From Rhizoclosmatium globosum (taxonomy: Eukaryota; Chytridiomycota; Chytridiomycetes; Chytridiales; Chytriomycetaceae): 64,000 nucleotides of DNA. Both the position numbers and the translations under genes were made by a program. Positions 54,920 through 64,000 of the stretch are shown here, in pieces. Numbering within the stretch: position 1 is the first letter of the stretch; every line of letters begins with the position of its first letter. The stretch covers positions 1 to 64,000 of the forward strand of contig MCGO01000124.1 of NCBI GenBank assembly GCA_002104985.1, read 5' to 3'. The notes below the pieces were generated by a model. It had not been told where the DNA came from. It saw nothing but the letters and a program-made list of their open reading frames with translations, and did not search any database.

Positions 54920-57900
54920 TTACTCTTCATCGCTCAAATCTGCACCACCTCCACTACCCCGGAACAGCTGGATCAGATCATTCAATCCTAACCGATTCTT
55001 GCTCAAGCCCTTCACACCACCTTCTCCAAGAGCATCTAATAGAACCAAAGTTAAATTACCGCTAATAAAAAATGGGACCTACTATTGAACATATCCTGCT
55101 TCTCAGCCTGCAACTGCAAAATCCGCTGCTCCACGGTATTCTTGATGGAAATTCGATGCACGCTGACTTCCTTCTCTTGCCCAAACCGATGTACACGGTC
55201 AACAGCTTGATTCTCAACCGCAACATTCCACCAAAAGTCCAAAATGATGACATGATTCGCACACGTGAGATTCAGACCTAATGACCCGCATTTTAAGGAA
55301 ACGAGAATCACGTGTGTGTCAGAGTCATGTTTGAGCGTAGAAACAGCTTGATCACGTTGGTCGGCGGTCATGGAGCCATCGTATCGAACGAATCCGATTT
55401 TGCTGCCTCGTAACGGGGTTTCGCAGAGGTCCATCATGCCGCGGAACTGAGTGAATACGATAATTTTGTCGTGTGGGGATTCCCGACGGATTTTGAGAAT
55501 CACTTTCATCATCCTGATAAAGACAGTTAATTGGAATATGACGTTTGGATATATCCTTACTGATCAATCTTTGTACTAGAAATCCAGCCATCTTCAACAT
55601 CCAGTTCAGGCTCATCTTCGTCGTCGTCGTCGTCGTCAGATTCTTCATCCGAAATCAGTTTCCGTCGCTTTCCTTTGGCTTTCGCAGACAAGTCTTCTTC
55701 AGCTTCTTCTTTCACTCTCTTTCCGTTCCCGTTCACTTCGATCACAGACTCTTTCATACCTGCTTTCTTGGCACTCTTCAAGAATGCATCAACCGAAACA
55801 AGAGTATGCACGCCAATAGGTCCTCTGCAAATCAAAAAATCAACGAAAGCACCAAACTGCTGAAAGATCAAAAGTCGCGGTCTTACCTGCACTCAGGACA
55901 CACTTTCTCAACCCCATTCTCACCCATTCCTGCATACTCTGTAATACACTCCCCACAAAACACATGGCCACATCCAACAATAATCTTCCCTAACGTAATA
56001 GCATCAAAACAAATCGGGCATTCGTATCCACTCTTGAGCTTCATTCCAAGCAAACGAGTTTGGATTTCTGGCGTCAGCGCTTCCAAAGGATCAACCACTG
56101 CTTGGGGGTGTGCACCAGGTGCAGCGGCTTCCAAAAGTTCTGGCGGGGCTTCGTTGAACTTTTCAGAGACTAGTTTTGGGTGACAGCAGGCTTGTCGCAG
56201 ACGAAGGAGGAGTACTAGGACGTTACTGTAATTCTGCATCACGGTTCTGTTGATTTCAATGTAAGTTATTTATCCTCTTCACGTAGATGCAGGAATCCTC
56301 ACCCAGCTTTCAAATACGCATTGAATTTGAGTAGGACTTTCTTCTGCATCGAATCGTAAAACTCGCGTTCAGGACCTGTGAAGTCTACTTCAATCAGGGA
56401 ACTAGTTTTTGGCTTCAATGTGATGATTGGCTTTCCGTCCAATTGCGACGCTTTCGTACGACGTAGACAAATCGCTTTTAACAGAGCTTGTACTCTCTTC
56501 ATGACTCGCTTATGCTTTCCGGCTTTGAAAGGCTTTTCAATCTCGTCTCGGAACTTTTCCCATTTGCAATACGGCTATCACCATTGGTATCAGAACCGAA
56601 CTGTTTATAACATATTTGACATAACAAACCTTAATATCCAAGAAGTCAATTAGAGAATACAGCTCTCCAATCTTGTTTTGAATTGGTGTTCCAGTCAAAC
56701 ACCACCGAAGTGACGAGTTTAACTGAACACACGCTCTGGCACTTCGAGTATTCTTGTTTTTGACAATGTGAGCTTCATCGAGGACAACACGATGCCACTT
56801 GACTTTAAAGAGTTCCCCACGCTGCGCAAGAATCATTTGTTCTTCTTCTTTCTCGAGTTGCAGTTCACGTTCATAGGCTTGATCTTCATCTTCTTGTTCA
56901 AAGGGATCCTTCTTGGCCCGTTTCTTTTTGGTTTGCGGCCACTCCATCGCAACGGTTCCGTACGTCGTAATAACGATATCATACTGTTTCAGTCTATTGC
57001 TTGTCATATTCTTTCGTTCTGGTAAACTCGAGTAAGTTGTCAGAATATGAGGCAATAGAAGAAATACCTTTTCCGTAGTACAAAAACACTTTGAATACTC
57101 CTGCTCGGACTCTTGATTTGATTTCCTCCTGCCACTAGTATTTCCGGGAAGAGTTTAGAATTTAAAACACCACAATCAAAAAACAACAAACCTGCAAAAT
57201 CAGTGAAGTTGGCGCAACAATCAACGTTGTCCTCCTTTCCCGATCTTCACTCCGATTCAGAATCATGGTAGCAATAGTCTGCATCGTCTTTCCCAATCCC
57301 ATATCATCCGCCAAAATCCCACCCTTATTCGTCCCCTTCTCCATCCGAACCATCCACTCAACACCAATTTTCTGATGCTCCAACAACTGCACCTTCAGCT
57401 CATCAGGGCTTTGGATGCGGTCTTCAATAGGAGGCACGTTTTCCGTAAGCGCAACATTTTCGAGAAGGTCTTTGAGCTGTTCAACGACTTCTCCTTCTTT
57501 GAGTGGTGCTTCCCATGGGCCTTCGTTTGGATCGTATTCCGGTTTTATGTTTGGATTGTAGTTGGAACCGCCGGGGAGGAGTGTGGCCATATCATAGATG
57601 GGTTCTGGTTTCGTGGGAGTGGGGGGAATGTTGGGATTGTATGGTTTCGCACTTTCTGTGAAGGAGTTGTATTGGGATCCGTATTTGATGACGGGAGGCG
57701 GAGGTACGAATTTGCTGGGTTGCTGCGAAGAGGAGGAGGAAGCTGAAAACGATGAGGCGGCTTTCCTGTCGTAGAAAGGTTGATATGGGTCTGAGTCGTC
57801 ATCGTTTGTGAGATCCACTCCATTGAAAGGCTCAGGTTTGACAAATGAGGGAGGATCGCGTTTGATGGCTTGAGATGAATATGCAGAACTAGAAGATCCT

Positions 57901-58768
57901 TGTGAATTTGAGGGCAAAGAAGGAAGGGATGAAGACTTTGAAGCCTGTGATATGGGATAAGTTTTACGAGGAATACTTTGAAGTTAACCGACCTTCATTT
58001 GAGCAAGAAGCTTATCGTGCTCTTCCTTTTCTACTTGTTGCTGAATCTTTCGTGCGATAGCTTCATCTTCGAGTACACGTTGTTTTCGCAGCCTCTCTTG
58101 CTCCTGCTCCTCTTTCTGAAGCTGCCTTATATATTGCATATTCAGTTCTTCATCGGAAAGTGTCTTTTGTAGAGTCGGCACTGTTCGAAGGGCCGAGGAA
58201 GATGAAGGAGCAGGATTCGGATCCGGTACCGGATTCTCGCACAGCCAGTCGACGGCGGCATCGATATTCCCGTCCGTTGATTCCAGAGCGCGAATGCACA
58301 AGTCCTCGTTGTCGGCGAAGCCCATTTCGCTGAGTTGAGTCAACTGGCGTTCGAATCGCGAGGGTCGTTGCGGCTGCTGAGTCAGCGGCTGTTTCTGAGT
58401 CAGCGGCTGAGTCATCGGCGTCGGCTTCGCGTCCCAGGCGCTTTTCCGTCGCCGCGCCTCGAATCGACAGTGCGCGGGCACCTCGTCCAAGGCAACGGAT
58501 CCTTCGATGAAGCCGAGGACGAGTGCGTATTCGGTGTCCTTGACTTCGATTTCGTCTGTGTTTTGATTGGTTGGTTGTTCGTTGAAGATTGGTGGTTGTT
58601 GGTTTCACCTGGACTCAGGTCTTCATAGCCATCCATGAATCCCGCCATCGGATCGTCAGAGTCGCTGTCTCCATCTTGGATTTGGTCGGGCCGTAGTCGC
58701 TTGGACGGCGAGGGCGTCTCGTCTTCGTTGTCCGAGAACAGTGGTGGCGATTTGCTTCGACTATCCAT
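54920..58768 (-). CDS. SNF2 helicase-like translocase with UBA-like and RING domains
   Basis: A multi-exon gene from the ATG at 58768. The acidic N-terminus (SRSKSPPLFSDNEDETPSPS) is spliced to EIEVKDTEYALVLGF. Then comes a UBA-like region (LTQLSEMGFADNEDLCIRAL, DGNIDAAVDWLCENP), a coiled region, and the SNF2 core: LLEHQKIGVEWMVRM, DDMGLGKTMQT, the DEAH box, CLTGTPIQNKIGELYSLIDF. The RING is CPICFDAI, CGHVFCGEC, CPECR. The C-terminal lobe has FVRYDGSMTADQRDQ and LTCANHVIILDFWWN. It ends ADLSDEE. Same class as the gene at 48950, but with an added UBA-like domain. Acts on chromatin or stalled forks; by inference. Confidence 0.83.
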
Positions 58769-58798
58769 CTTTTTTTGACAACCTTTTTACAGACTTTA

Positions 58799-58877
58799 TT
58801 TAAGTGAAAGAGTGAAGCTCGTGAGCAAAAGGCCAGAAAGGAAAAGTGGCATTTCTTCACCCAAAACGCTGCGAAGC
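58799..58877 (+). repeat. Split direct repeat A, copy 1
   Basis: 79 bp starting tttaagtgaaagagtg and ending aaacgctgcgaagc. Identical by eye to 60967-61045. It marks the left boundary of the element. Confidence 0.85.
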
Positions 58878-58905
58878 TCCTCGCATCTTTCCTCGTTCAC
58901 TACAC

Positions 58906-59376
58906 ATGGCCTACGTCCCCGCCCTCGCAAACGACAACACCAACATCAAGATCAACGACGTACCTCTCAATGCTCTTGGTCAACATGTAACTGACATGGT
59001 CGTTGGTCGTTTGCAATTGGTTCCAGCCGGCGGACTGCTTGCAGACAAACAGAATGCGATCCGAAGCTACATTGAGGGCAATGTTGCAACCCACGCTATT
59101 CAAGGTAACCACTATGGATTTGTGTGTATTGCCGGGATCCCATTCATGCCTGCCCACGCCTTCTTGGCTCTCGTTGCACAAGCCCAAGCGCCACCCGGGA
59201 ACCACCCTCCCGTAGGACCATTTCCAGCAGCGGCAGCGATTCCCCAAGCTCCAGCAGCCCCACTCGCACCTGTCGTTCCTCCCGTAATGCCTGCTGTTAC
59301 CACTACCAACCCCAATTTCGACATCGGGCTCGATTTAGCAGGCCCTACTAAATCTCCTTCGGTAATTGACCCCTGA
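58906..59376 (+). CDS. Uncharacterised protein in the split-repeat element (ORF a)
   Basis: A 156-aa protein from the ATG at 58906, just after repeat A1: MAYVPALANDNTN, VPLNALGQHVTDMVVGRLQL and an Ala/Pro-rich tail (APAAPLAPVVPPVMPAV). The last codons may be replaced by splicing (donor after SPS at about 59361, acceptor ttcacag at 59411), which would continue with LSYTNEPKAAATELGSR. Not recognised. Possibly a structural, Gag-like protein; this is inference from position. Confidence 0.5.
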   Translation: MAYVPALANDNTNIKINDVPLNALGQHVTDMVVGRLQLVPAGGLLADKQNAIRSYIEGNVATHAIQGNHYGFVCIAGIPFMPAHAFLALVAQAQAPPGNHPPVGPFPAAAAIPQAPAAPLAPVVPPVMPAVTTTNPNFDIGLDLAGPTKSPSVIDP

Positions 59377-60017
59377 TATCTTGTGTAAACTTTCTTTCAC
59401 AGTTGAGCTACACGAATGAACCGAAGGCTGCGGCCACTGAACTCGGGTCAAGGAATTGGGGCCTGAGGCTAAACGAACAGTTTGATTCGTGGATCCTGTA
59501 GGTTAGCAGTGGCGGGTATCACGAGTTTGCATCAATGGATGGATCGGAAGTGAGTCACTTCCTTGCACCCATGCCGGAGACAGACTGCCAATGCTGCACC
59601 CAACCTTGATGAGCAACTGGGTTTTGCTCCAAGTCTACAGACTCCAATGCCGTCCAGCGGCGCCCAGTTGTCACATTGGACTCATGACTAGACCCTTCTC
59701 TTGTGTTCTACCCCAGTCCAGTATTCTGTCTTTTATTTCCACAAAAAGTGTTGCCAGCTAATGCTGATGTTGGGGTTGACTATTTCCCCCTCAATTTACT
59801 ATTCTGCACCCATTTGTTACCAGCTGTTGCTGTTGTGGCCCCAACTCTGTCCAGCAGAGCCCAGATGCCCCAAGTTTTCCCAATATTTTGGATGTTTGCA
59901 CAACTGAATAAATCGATGATTTTCCGATTGATTCCTTACTGGGTTGAGCGTAGAGATTACCTACTACTCCCCTCATACTCCACTTAAAAGCATTTTCTAA
60001 ATTTCCTATGAAAATAG
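59377..60017 (+). other. Spacer between the two ORFs of the split-repeat element
   Basis: About 640 bp with no clear coding region. It contains many short copies of ccag-ttg / gccag-ct words (for example cccagttgtcaca, gttgccagctaatgctgatgttg) that recur downstream near 60725-60790. It could hold an intron or a second untranslated region. It ends in gaaaatag, a good splice acceptor. Confidence 0.5.
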
Positions 60018-60689
60018 TTGAACCACTACTTTAATGCCGCTCTCCTGGTGGCATCTCATGCGGAATACAAGTGCAATGGGGAGGACCACGTCAGAGACAA
60101 CGTCTTTGATTCTCCAGAGTCTGTCAAGGATGCAGTTGCTGATGCTGTCAAAAAGGCAGGTCTGGTGGAGGCTGTGGATCTGGCTGCTCATGTTGCTCCA
60201 GACGGTTCTCAGCTTGTGACCATGGACAAAATGTCACTCTGGAAGCAGGGCATGAATGCCTTCGATGCTGCCATCAGAAAGCCTCAAAGTGCCAAATGGA
60301 GTGGACTTCAAATGGCCCAGTATTTCATGCAATTGTTCCAACCCAAGTCTCGCAACCCTCTCCTTGAGGAAATGTGCAAAGTCGGTTCTATCCTCAACTC
60401 TCAGTTCCTTGTCGCACAACGCCTTCGTGATGCCACTTCCCCTGAGCCTTTGGGGAACAATTATCGTACCAGTGCTCGAGGATTTCTGAGACCGCGTCAT
60501 TCCAACAGTCACTCCCGTGGTTCTGGCTACCGCCGTCAGACCGATCGTGATGATCGCGATGATTATCGTCGTCATGAGGACGATTATGATCACCGTCGTC
60601 GTGACGAGCGTGAAGACAGCTACCGCCGCAACGACCGTGAAGAGTTTGGAAACAGACGAGCTGGTCGCGCGGGTAACGGTCGCAGATAA
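60018..60689 (+). CDS. Uncharacterised basic protein in the split-repeat element (ORF b)
   Basis: The open frame begins right after a splice acceptor (gaaaatag), so the 5' end is an internal exon with a TTG, not a start. The main part (VKDAVADAVKKAGLVEAVDL, FDAAIRKPQSAKWSGLQMA, FQPKSRNPLLEEMCKVGS) is helical. The tail is extremely rich in Arg, Asp and His (DRDDRDDYRRHEDDYDHRRR), like an RNA-binding nucleocapsid tail. I do not recognise the family; a Gag-like role is inferred. Confidence 0.5.
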   Translation: MNHYFNAALLVASHAEYKCNGEDHVRDNVFDSPESVKDAVADAVKKAGLVEAVDLAAHVAPDGSQLVTMDKMSLWKQGMNAFDAAIRKPQSAKWSGLQMAQYFMQLFQPKSRNPLLEEMCKVGSILNSQFLVAQRLRDATSPEPLGNNYRTSARGFLRPRHSNSHSRGSGYRRQTDRDDRDDYRRHEDDYDHRRRDEREDSYRRNDREEFGNRRAGRAGNGRR

Positions 60690-60893
60690 TCTCACATGCC
60701 TATTTCTTTGTTTCTTACTGATTCCAGTTGTCACCATGGGCAAGCTGATGTTATGATTTACCAGTTGCCACCAGGGCAATCTGAAGTTACTAAATAAAGT
60801 CTGCGTTTAAACGTTATTACAGCCCCCTCTGCTCTCCTTTCCCTTTCTACTCAGTAATGGTAAGCACACAGCCAGTTCGAATTAAGTATTGGA

Positions 60894-60967
60894 GGAGCAG
60901 GCCTTCCAGGTTCCCTTTTCTTGCGGGCGTGTTGACGCCCATTACTGAATATTTGACTTTTGGGTCT
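60894..60967 (+). repeat. Split direct repeat B, copy 1
   Basis: 74 bp containing the hairpin GGGCGT-GTTG-ACGCCC and ending tttgacttttgggtct. It abuts repeat A2. It matches 61281-61354 with about three differences, all near its left end. Confidence 0.85.
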
Positions 60968-61045
60968 TTAAGTGAAAGAGTGAAGCTCGTGAGCAAAAGG
61001 CCAGAAAGGAAAAGTGGCATTTCTTCACCCAAAACGCTGCGAAGC
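60967..61045 (+). repeat. Split direct repeat A, copy 2
   Basis: 79 bp identical by eye to 58799-58877. It directly follows B1, sharing one T. Confidence 0.85.
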
Positions 61046-61280
61046 GTTGAGAATTTCCGAGTGCCGCCTCTTCCCCATCCTTCCACCCTTGTAAAACCCA
61101 TCCATCCCATTGGGAGTCTTGCCGCAACCCGACATCTCTTAAGGAATATTGAGGTATATCTTCTTTTATTTAATGAACTAATAAGAGGGTTGCGGCAACC
61201 CTCATTTTATGCCATTCATGTTCACATTGGGTTCGACTCCCAATGGAATGGCGTGGGTTTTTGATACACGTTCCGTGAGA
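61046..61280 (+). repeat. Structured spacer between A2 and B2 with nested inverted repeats
   Basis: A 24-nt arm at 61107-61130 is complementary in two parts to sequences further right: CCATTGGGAGTC pairs with 61235-61246 and TTGCCGCAACCC pairs with 61187-61198, 12 bp each, perfect. Inside lies a tRNA T-arm-like hairpin (TTGGG-TTCGACT-CCCAA, 61227-61243), enclosed by GCCATTC/GAATGGC (61211-61217 and 61246-61252). Confidence 0.7.
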
Positions 61281-61354
61281 GGAGCGAGCCTTCCAGGCTC
61301 CCTTTTCTTGCGGGCGTGTTGACGCCCATTACTGAATATTTGACTTTTGGGTCT
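61281..61354 (+). repeat. Split direct repeat B, copy 2
   Basis: 74 bp similar to 60894-60967. It ends at 61354, 21 bp before the stop codon of the next gene. It is the right boundary of the element. Confidence 0.85.
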
Positions 61355-61375
61355 GATTTACACCTAACAAACGCT

Positions 61376-62683
61376 TTATTTCTGCTTGTAATCATCCGCG
61401 TCAAAAAGTGTCATGTTATCCCCTCTCACGCTTACGTCCCGTGTATGTTTCCGGTCAGTGACAGGTACCGGCAACTTGAATGCCTGCTGAGCTTGAGATT
61501 GTAATTGTTTGGCGTAGGCGTAGAACAAGCCGCCAATAAATGCGAGAAAGATACCGGAAACGCTTCCAAATGTAACTGGCTCCGAAAAGAATATCATTCC
61601 AGATATTGAAATGGGTAGCTTATTCAGAGCACCAACCATGCTGGCAACTGTGTTAGAAAATTAAATATGTCCAGTAGGCATACCTGTATGTCGTTGATGA
61701 TGTGACTCGAATGCACCAAGATATTCCATAACTTATCGCGAACGCACTTAAAGAGCTGATTGTGATTGAAATAACGAGTCCAAGTAATTGACCACTGTCT
61801 GCTCCAGGACTCACGAACCTCGCATAACTGTCAGCAAAAGCTTGACCCTCAAACAGCAGAGAACAAACGCCCAGAACCGGCACTGACAACAAACTGTTGT
61901 AGTATATGGTATCAAAGTCCTTGAATTCGAACTCCTTTATCTTGGCACGGAAGTAGAGGCCAAAGAACGCAGACGTGAAACAATTCGCAGCCATCCAAAA
62001 GTACGGCACAATGATTCCAACATCTTCTTGTCCCTTCTTGATAACATTTCCGCTCGAAATATCCGACCACCCTATGTAGACCCCAACTCCCTTCTTTAGC
62101 TGACATCGCCAAATAATCAAACCACACTTGAACACACCTGCAATCACCGAACTCAAAATCAACAAACAAAAACTCCCCAGAATCATGGGCGTAACAGGAC
62201 TCCCCTTGAAGAACTTCACTTCCCCATACGCAATCAGTATAATCGTCAAGTTCTTGAACACAGTGAACAGCGATATCGCCATATACTTGACAGCCTTCCC
62301 GCCCGTATAAATCATCAACACAAGTGCGATCGTGATTGGAAACCATCGTTTCGCATCGTACGCCGTTAGTTTCCGGTGCGTGAGGAGGTTGAGACGTGAA
62401 AAGATTGTGAGGAGGAGGACAGAGCAGGACGACTACTTTGACGATTTGAGAAACAGATCAGATACGATTCGCCTTTTGTCATGGTTTCTTTGTTGCGAAC
62501 CTGCATGGCGAGCACGAGGAAGAGCATGTTGAAGTTGTAGGATGCTAAAACCACCTTGTTCGTGACTGTCATTAGCTGGAGGCGGCTCAATTAGTGGCTG
62601 GAGTCATGCAGGTTGGGAACACAAACTATTGATGATAGGCAATAGCATAATATCGCCGAGGCTTGGTCTCTTGTTGTGCTCAT
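61376..62683 (-). CDS. VRG4: GDP-mannose transporter, Vrg4 type
   Basis: The ATG at 62683 gives SAILCYCLSSI, spliced to LMTVTNKVVLASYNFNMLFL, then SSCSVLLLTIFSRLNLL and IYTGGKAVKYMAISLFTVFK. The diagnostic GALNKLPISISGMIFFSEP, the nucleotide-sugar motif of GDP-mannose transporters, is near 61620. About ten hydrophobic segments. It brings GDP-mannose into the Golgi for mannosylation. Introns: 50 nt near 62583-62632, a second at 62449-62508, and a third near 61630. It ends at 61376, 21 bp from repeat B2, so the split-repeat element lies directly behind its 3' end. Confidence 0.85.
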
Positions 62684-63109
62684 GTGGTTTGGTTGGCTTG
62701 ACGTTTCCAGAACGTTTCTGAGCAAATATGGACGTTAAGTAGTGAGTGCTCTTTCGTTCAATTATTTATTTAACTGGAGAAAGGAGAGGAAAGACCGATA
62801 ACCCTCTTGTCACTTTCGGATTACAAGAATAAAAGGTTCAATCGCGATATTTTCGATAATGCAATGAAATTCTCTTGCGATTCCAGCTGAAATATGTAAA
62901 TTGCTTAAGTTTCCATGTTGGTATAGTAAAAAGTTTCCGATTTCATTCTGCCGATGTAGGCCACCCCTTTCCGCACATACTAGAAAGCATTCAGGCATTT
63001 TTTGAGTTTTCAGACAATGGCGCGTTGAAAGTCTCGCCCTATCACCATTGTTTCATGAGGATAATGGACATTCAAATTCATCTTCATCCAAAAAACTAAA
63101 CAAAACCGG
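62684..63109. promoter_or_regulatory. Divergent intergenic region between VRG4 and the receptor-like gene
   Basis: 426 bp without a supportable gene; short open frames here look random. It should hold the promoters of both divergent genes. I see no distinct motif or repeat. Confidence 0.45.
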
Positions 63110-64000
63110 ATGAACGCCGACTACTTTTCCTCAAATGCGTGGGATATACTCACTGGTACCTCTAACTACAAGGATGTTGCCGTGTGGTGGTTCGTAAGTC
63201 AACCACCTTCAACTCACATTTCAGTTGTACACGAAATGTGCGCGCTCCCGCTGCCACCATCATACTTGCTCTTCCTATTTCAAATCATGACCAGAACATT
63301 TTTCCTCAGTAAAGATACTGTTACTGAAATAAGAAGCTGTCTCGCGCCGTTTGGAAGTATCACCCCAATCATGACAGTCACGCAACAATCTGTCTGCGAG
63401 ACCATCAACGCGTTTTCACCAAAATGTGGCGCTTATTTTGCTTCTCTCAGTTCTAACGACAAGGCTAATTTAATTGGAACCATATGTTCCTCAATATCGT
63501 CTAATCGAGTACCACGCGCTAATTTACAACCCACTTTCGACTACTATCAATCACTGGTAAAATTTGATTCAGTTTTGTTACAGGCCGTTCATGATTCATG
63601 TGACTCTGGGCCTGCCCTCTGTTCTACATCACCACAATCTCCGGCTAATTTTGATTGGTTCAAAACTCAACCACTTCCGTCTCAAATAACATGCATTTTA
63701 AATATCTGCGCGAATCAAACCTTCGCAACGCCCAGTCTTGCGAATGCTTACAGTGCATTGGACCCTACAATCAACAGTGTCACTAAGGGCTATGAGACTG
63801 CTTGCCTAGAAGTCAGAGACTCATCCAAATTAAATGTGATCGCGCAGTATTATCCAAATTTCAACACTACAGCTGTTCAAGTATGGTTCTCATCGCTATC
63901 GCCTAACTTGCAAATTGATTTCATAGATACACTTTATGATGTAACTAAGCTTATGTCTCTAATCTTTAATGCTAAGGCTCTAATTCGTTTTACATAGGGT
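63110..64000 (+). CDS. Receptor-like protein with repeated extracellular modules, partial
   Basis: A gene that runs to the window edge. The 5' exon starts ADYFSSNAWDILTGTSNYKD and shows the same repeat family as the gene at 29960: AVWWFVSQPPSTHISVVHEMC, YFASLSSNDKANLIGTIC, DWFKTQPLPSQITCILNIC and VWFSSLSPNLQIDFIDTLYD. Each carries the W-F-x-S-x-P/S-x-Q-x2-I-x2-IC pattern with conserved Cys. The frame meets a stop at 63995, but a donor (GAT-gtaactaag) near 63940 suggests the exon ends there and the gene continues outside the window. No signal peptide is clear. Confidence 0.6.

Larger units (their letters stand above)
58799..61354 (+). mobile_element. Split-direct-repeat element, Ngaro/PAT-like, possibly non-autonomous
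   Basis: Two different sequences each occur twice: A (79 bp) at 58799-58877 and 60967-61045, identical by eye; B (74 bp) at 60894-60967 and 61281-61354, with about three differences. The order A1-ORFs-B1-A2-spacer-B2 matches the split direct repeats of Ngaro/PAT-type DIRS-order elements. The 2.1-kb interior has two protein-coding stretches but no visible RT or tyrosine recombinase. No target duplication is seen, which fits a recombinase mode. A tandem pair of copies is the alternative reading. Confidence 0.6.

Noticed and set aside
59377..60017. RT or tyrosine recombinase fragments in the split-repeat element
   Set aside because: No YxDD or R-H-R-Y-like motif is visible in any frame of this stretch.
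61211..61252. tRNA gene at 61211
   Set aside because: There is a T-arm-like hairpin and a 7-bp stem, but no D arm or anticodon arm between them, so it cannot be a standard tRNA.
60967..61354. Second, truncated tandem copy of the element instead of split repeats
   Set aside because: Not excluded, but the known B1-A2-B2 layout explains all four repeats with one element. Kept as the alternative.
62875..63099. Short open frame before the receptor-like gene
   Set aside because: No recognisable domain, and it lies in what should be promoter sequence.

Overview
The window looks like nuclear DNA of a zoosporic (flagellated) fungus, most likely a chytrid. Coding genes are broken by many short GT-AG introns (about 40-75 nt), several with a CTAAT/CTGAC-like branch site. 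Gene spacing is tight. There are fungal-type proteins (an Ups/PRELI lipid-transfer protein, a Yhm2-type carrier, a Vrg4 GDP-mannose transporter, a TOK-type channel) next to a flagellar gene (DRC3), which points to a fungus with motile zoospores. The exact genus is inference. Exon boundaries below were worked out by hand from splice signals and conserved motifs.

Left part (1-9.6 kb): two divergent RING-CH (MARCH-type) membrane E3 ligase genes with the same intron positions in their RING domain. A 6.85-kb Ty1/copia retrotransposon (1363-8216) with identical 143-bp LTRs and an AAAAG target duplication sits between them, in their former shared promoter. It encodes Gag, protease, integrase and RT/RNase H, but pol is broken by a shift in the pre-integrase motif and by a stop-containing spacer.

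Centre-left (9.6-25.4 kb): ordinary housekeeping genes: a type II membrane glycosyltransferase, a RhoGAP, an SDHAF1/Sdh6 LYR protein, a Ysc84-like lipid/actin protein, a DEDDh exonuclease with a very long lysine-rich tail, three F-box-like LRR genes in a row, a Yhm2-type mitochondrial carrier, an UNC93-like transporter and ETF-beta.

Centre (25.6-45.4 kb): a tandem pair of TOK-like two-pore channel genes, the first a pseudogene with four single-base losses; a Snapin-like protein; a 7TM receptor-like gene with a repeated ectodomain; two SSB-like OB-fold genes flanking a large uncharacterised gene; a C2-domain gene; DRC3; a 1.2-kb gene-free stretch followed by tRNA-Pro(AGG); another F-box/LRR gene; an RNI-type LRR gene; Sec20; and a glutaredoxin-like gene.

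Right part (45.5-64 kb): two tandem METTL24-like genes with an unrecognised membrane gene between them; two convergent SNF2/RING helicase paralogues (one with an added UBA domain) flanking an LRR gene and an Ups/PRELI gene; a 2.5-kb element with split direct repeats (A1-ORFs-B1-A2-...-B2) resembling the Ngaro/PAT type of DIRS-order retroelement but apparently without RT or recombinase; a Vrg4-type transporter; and the start of a second receptor-like gene that runs off the end.

The most unusual items are the split-direct-repeat element with its nested inverted repeats, the channel pair with non-canonical selectivity filters, and the repeated-ectodomain 7TM family.
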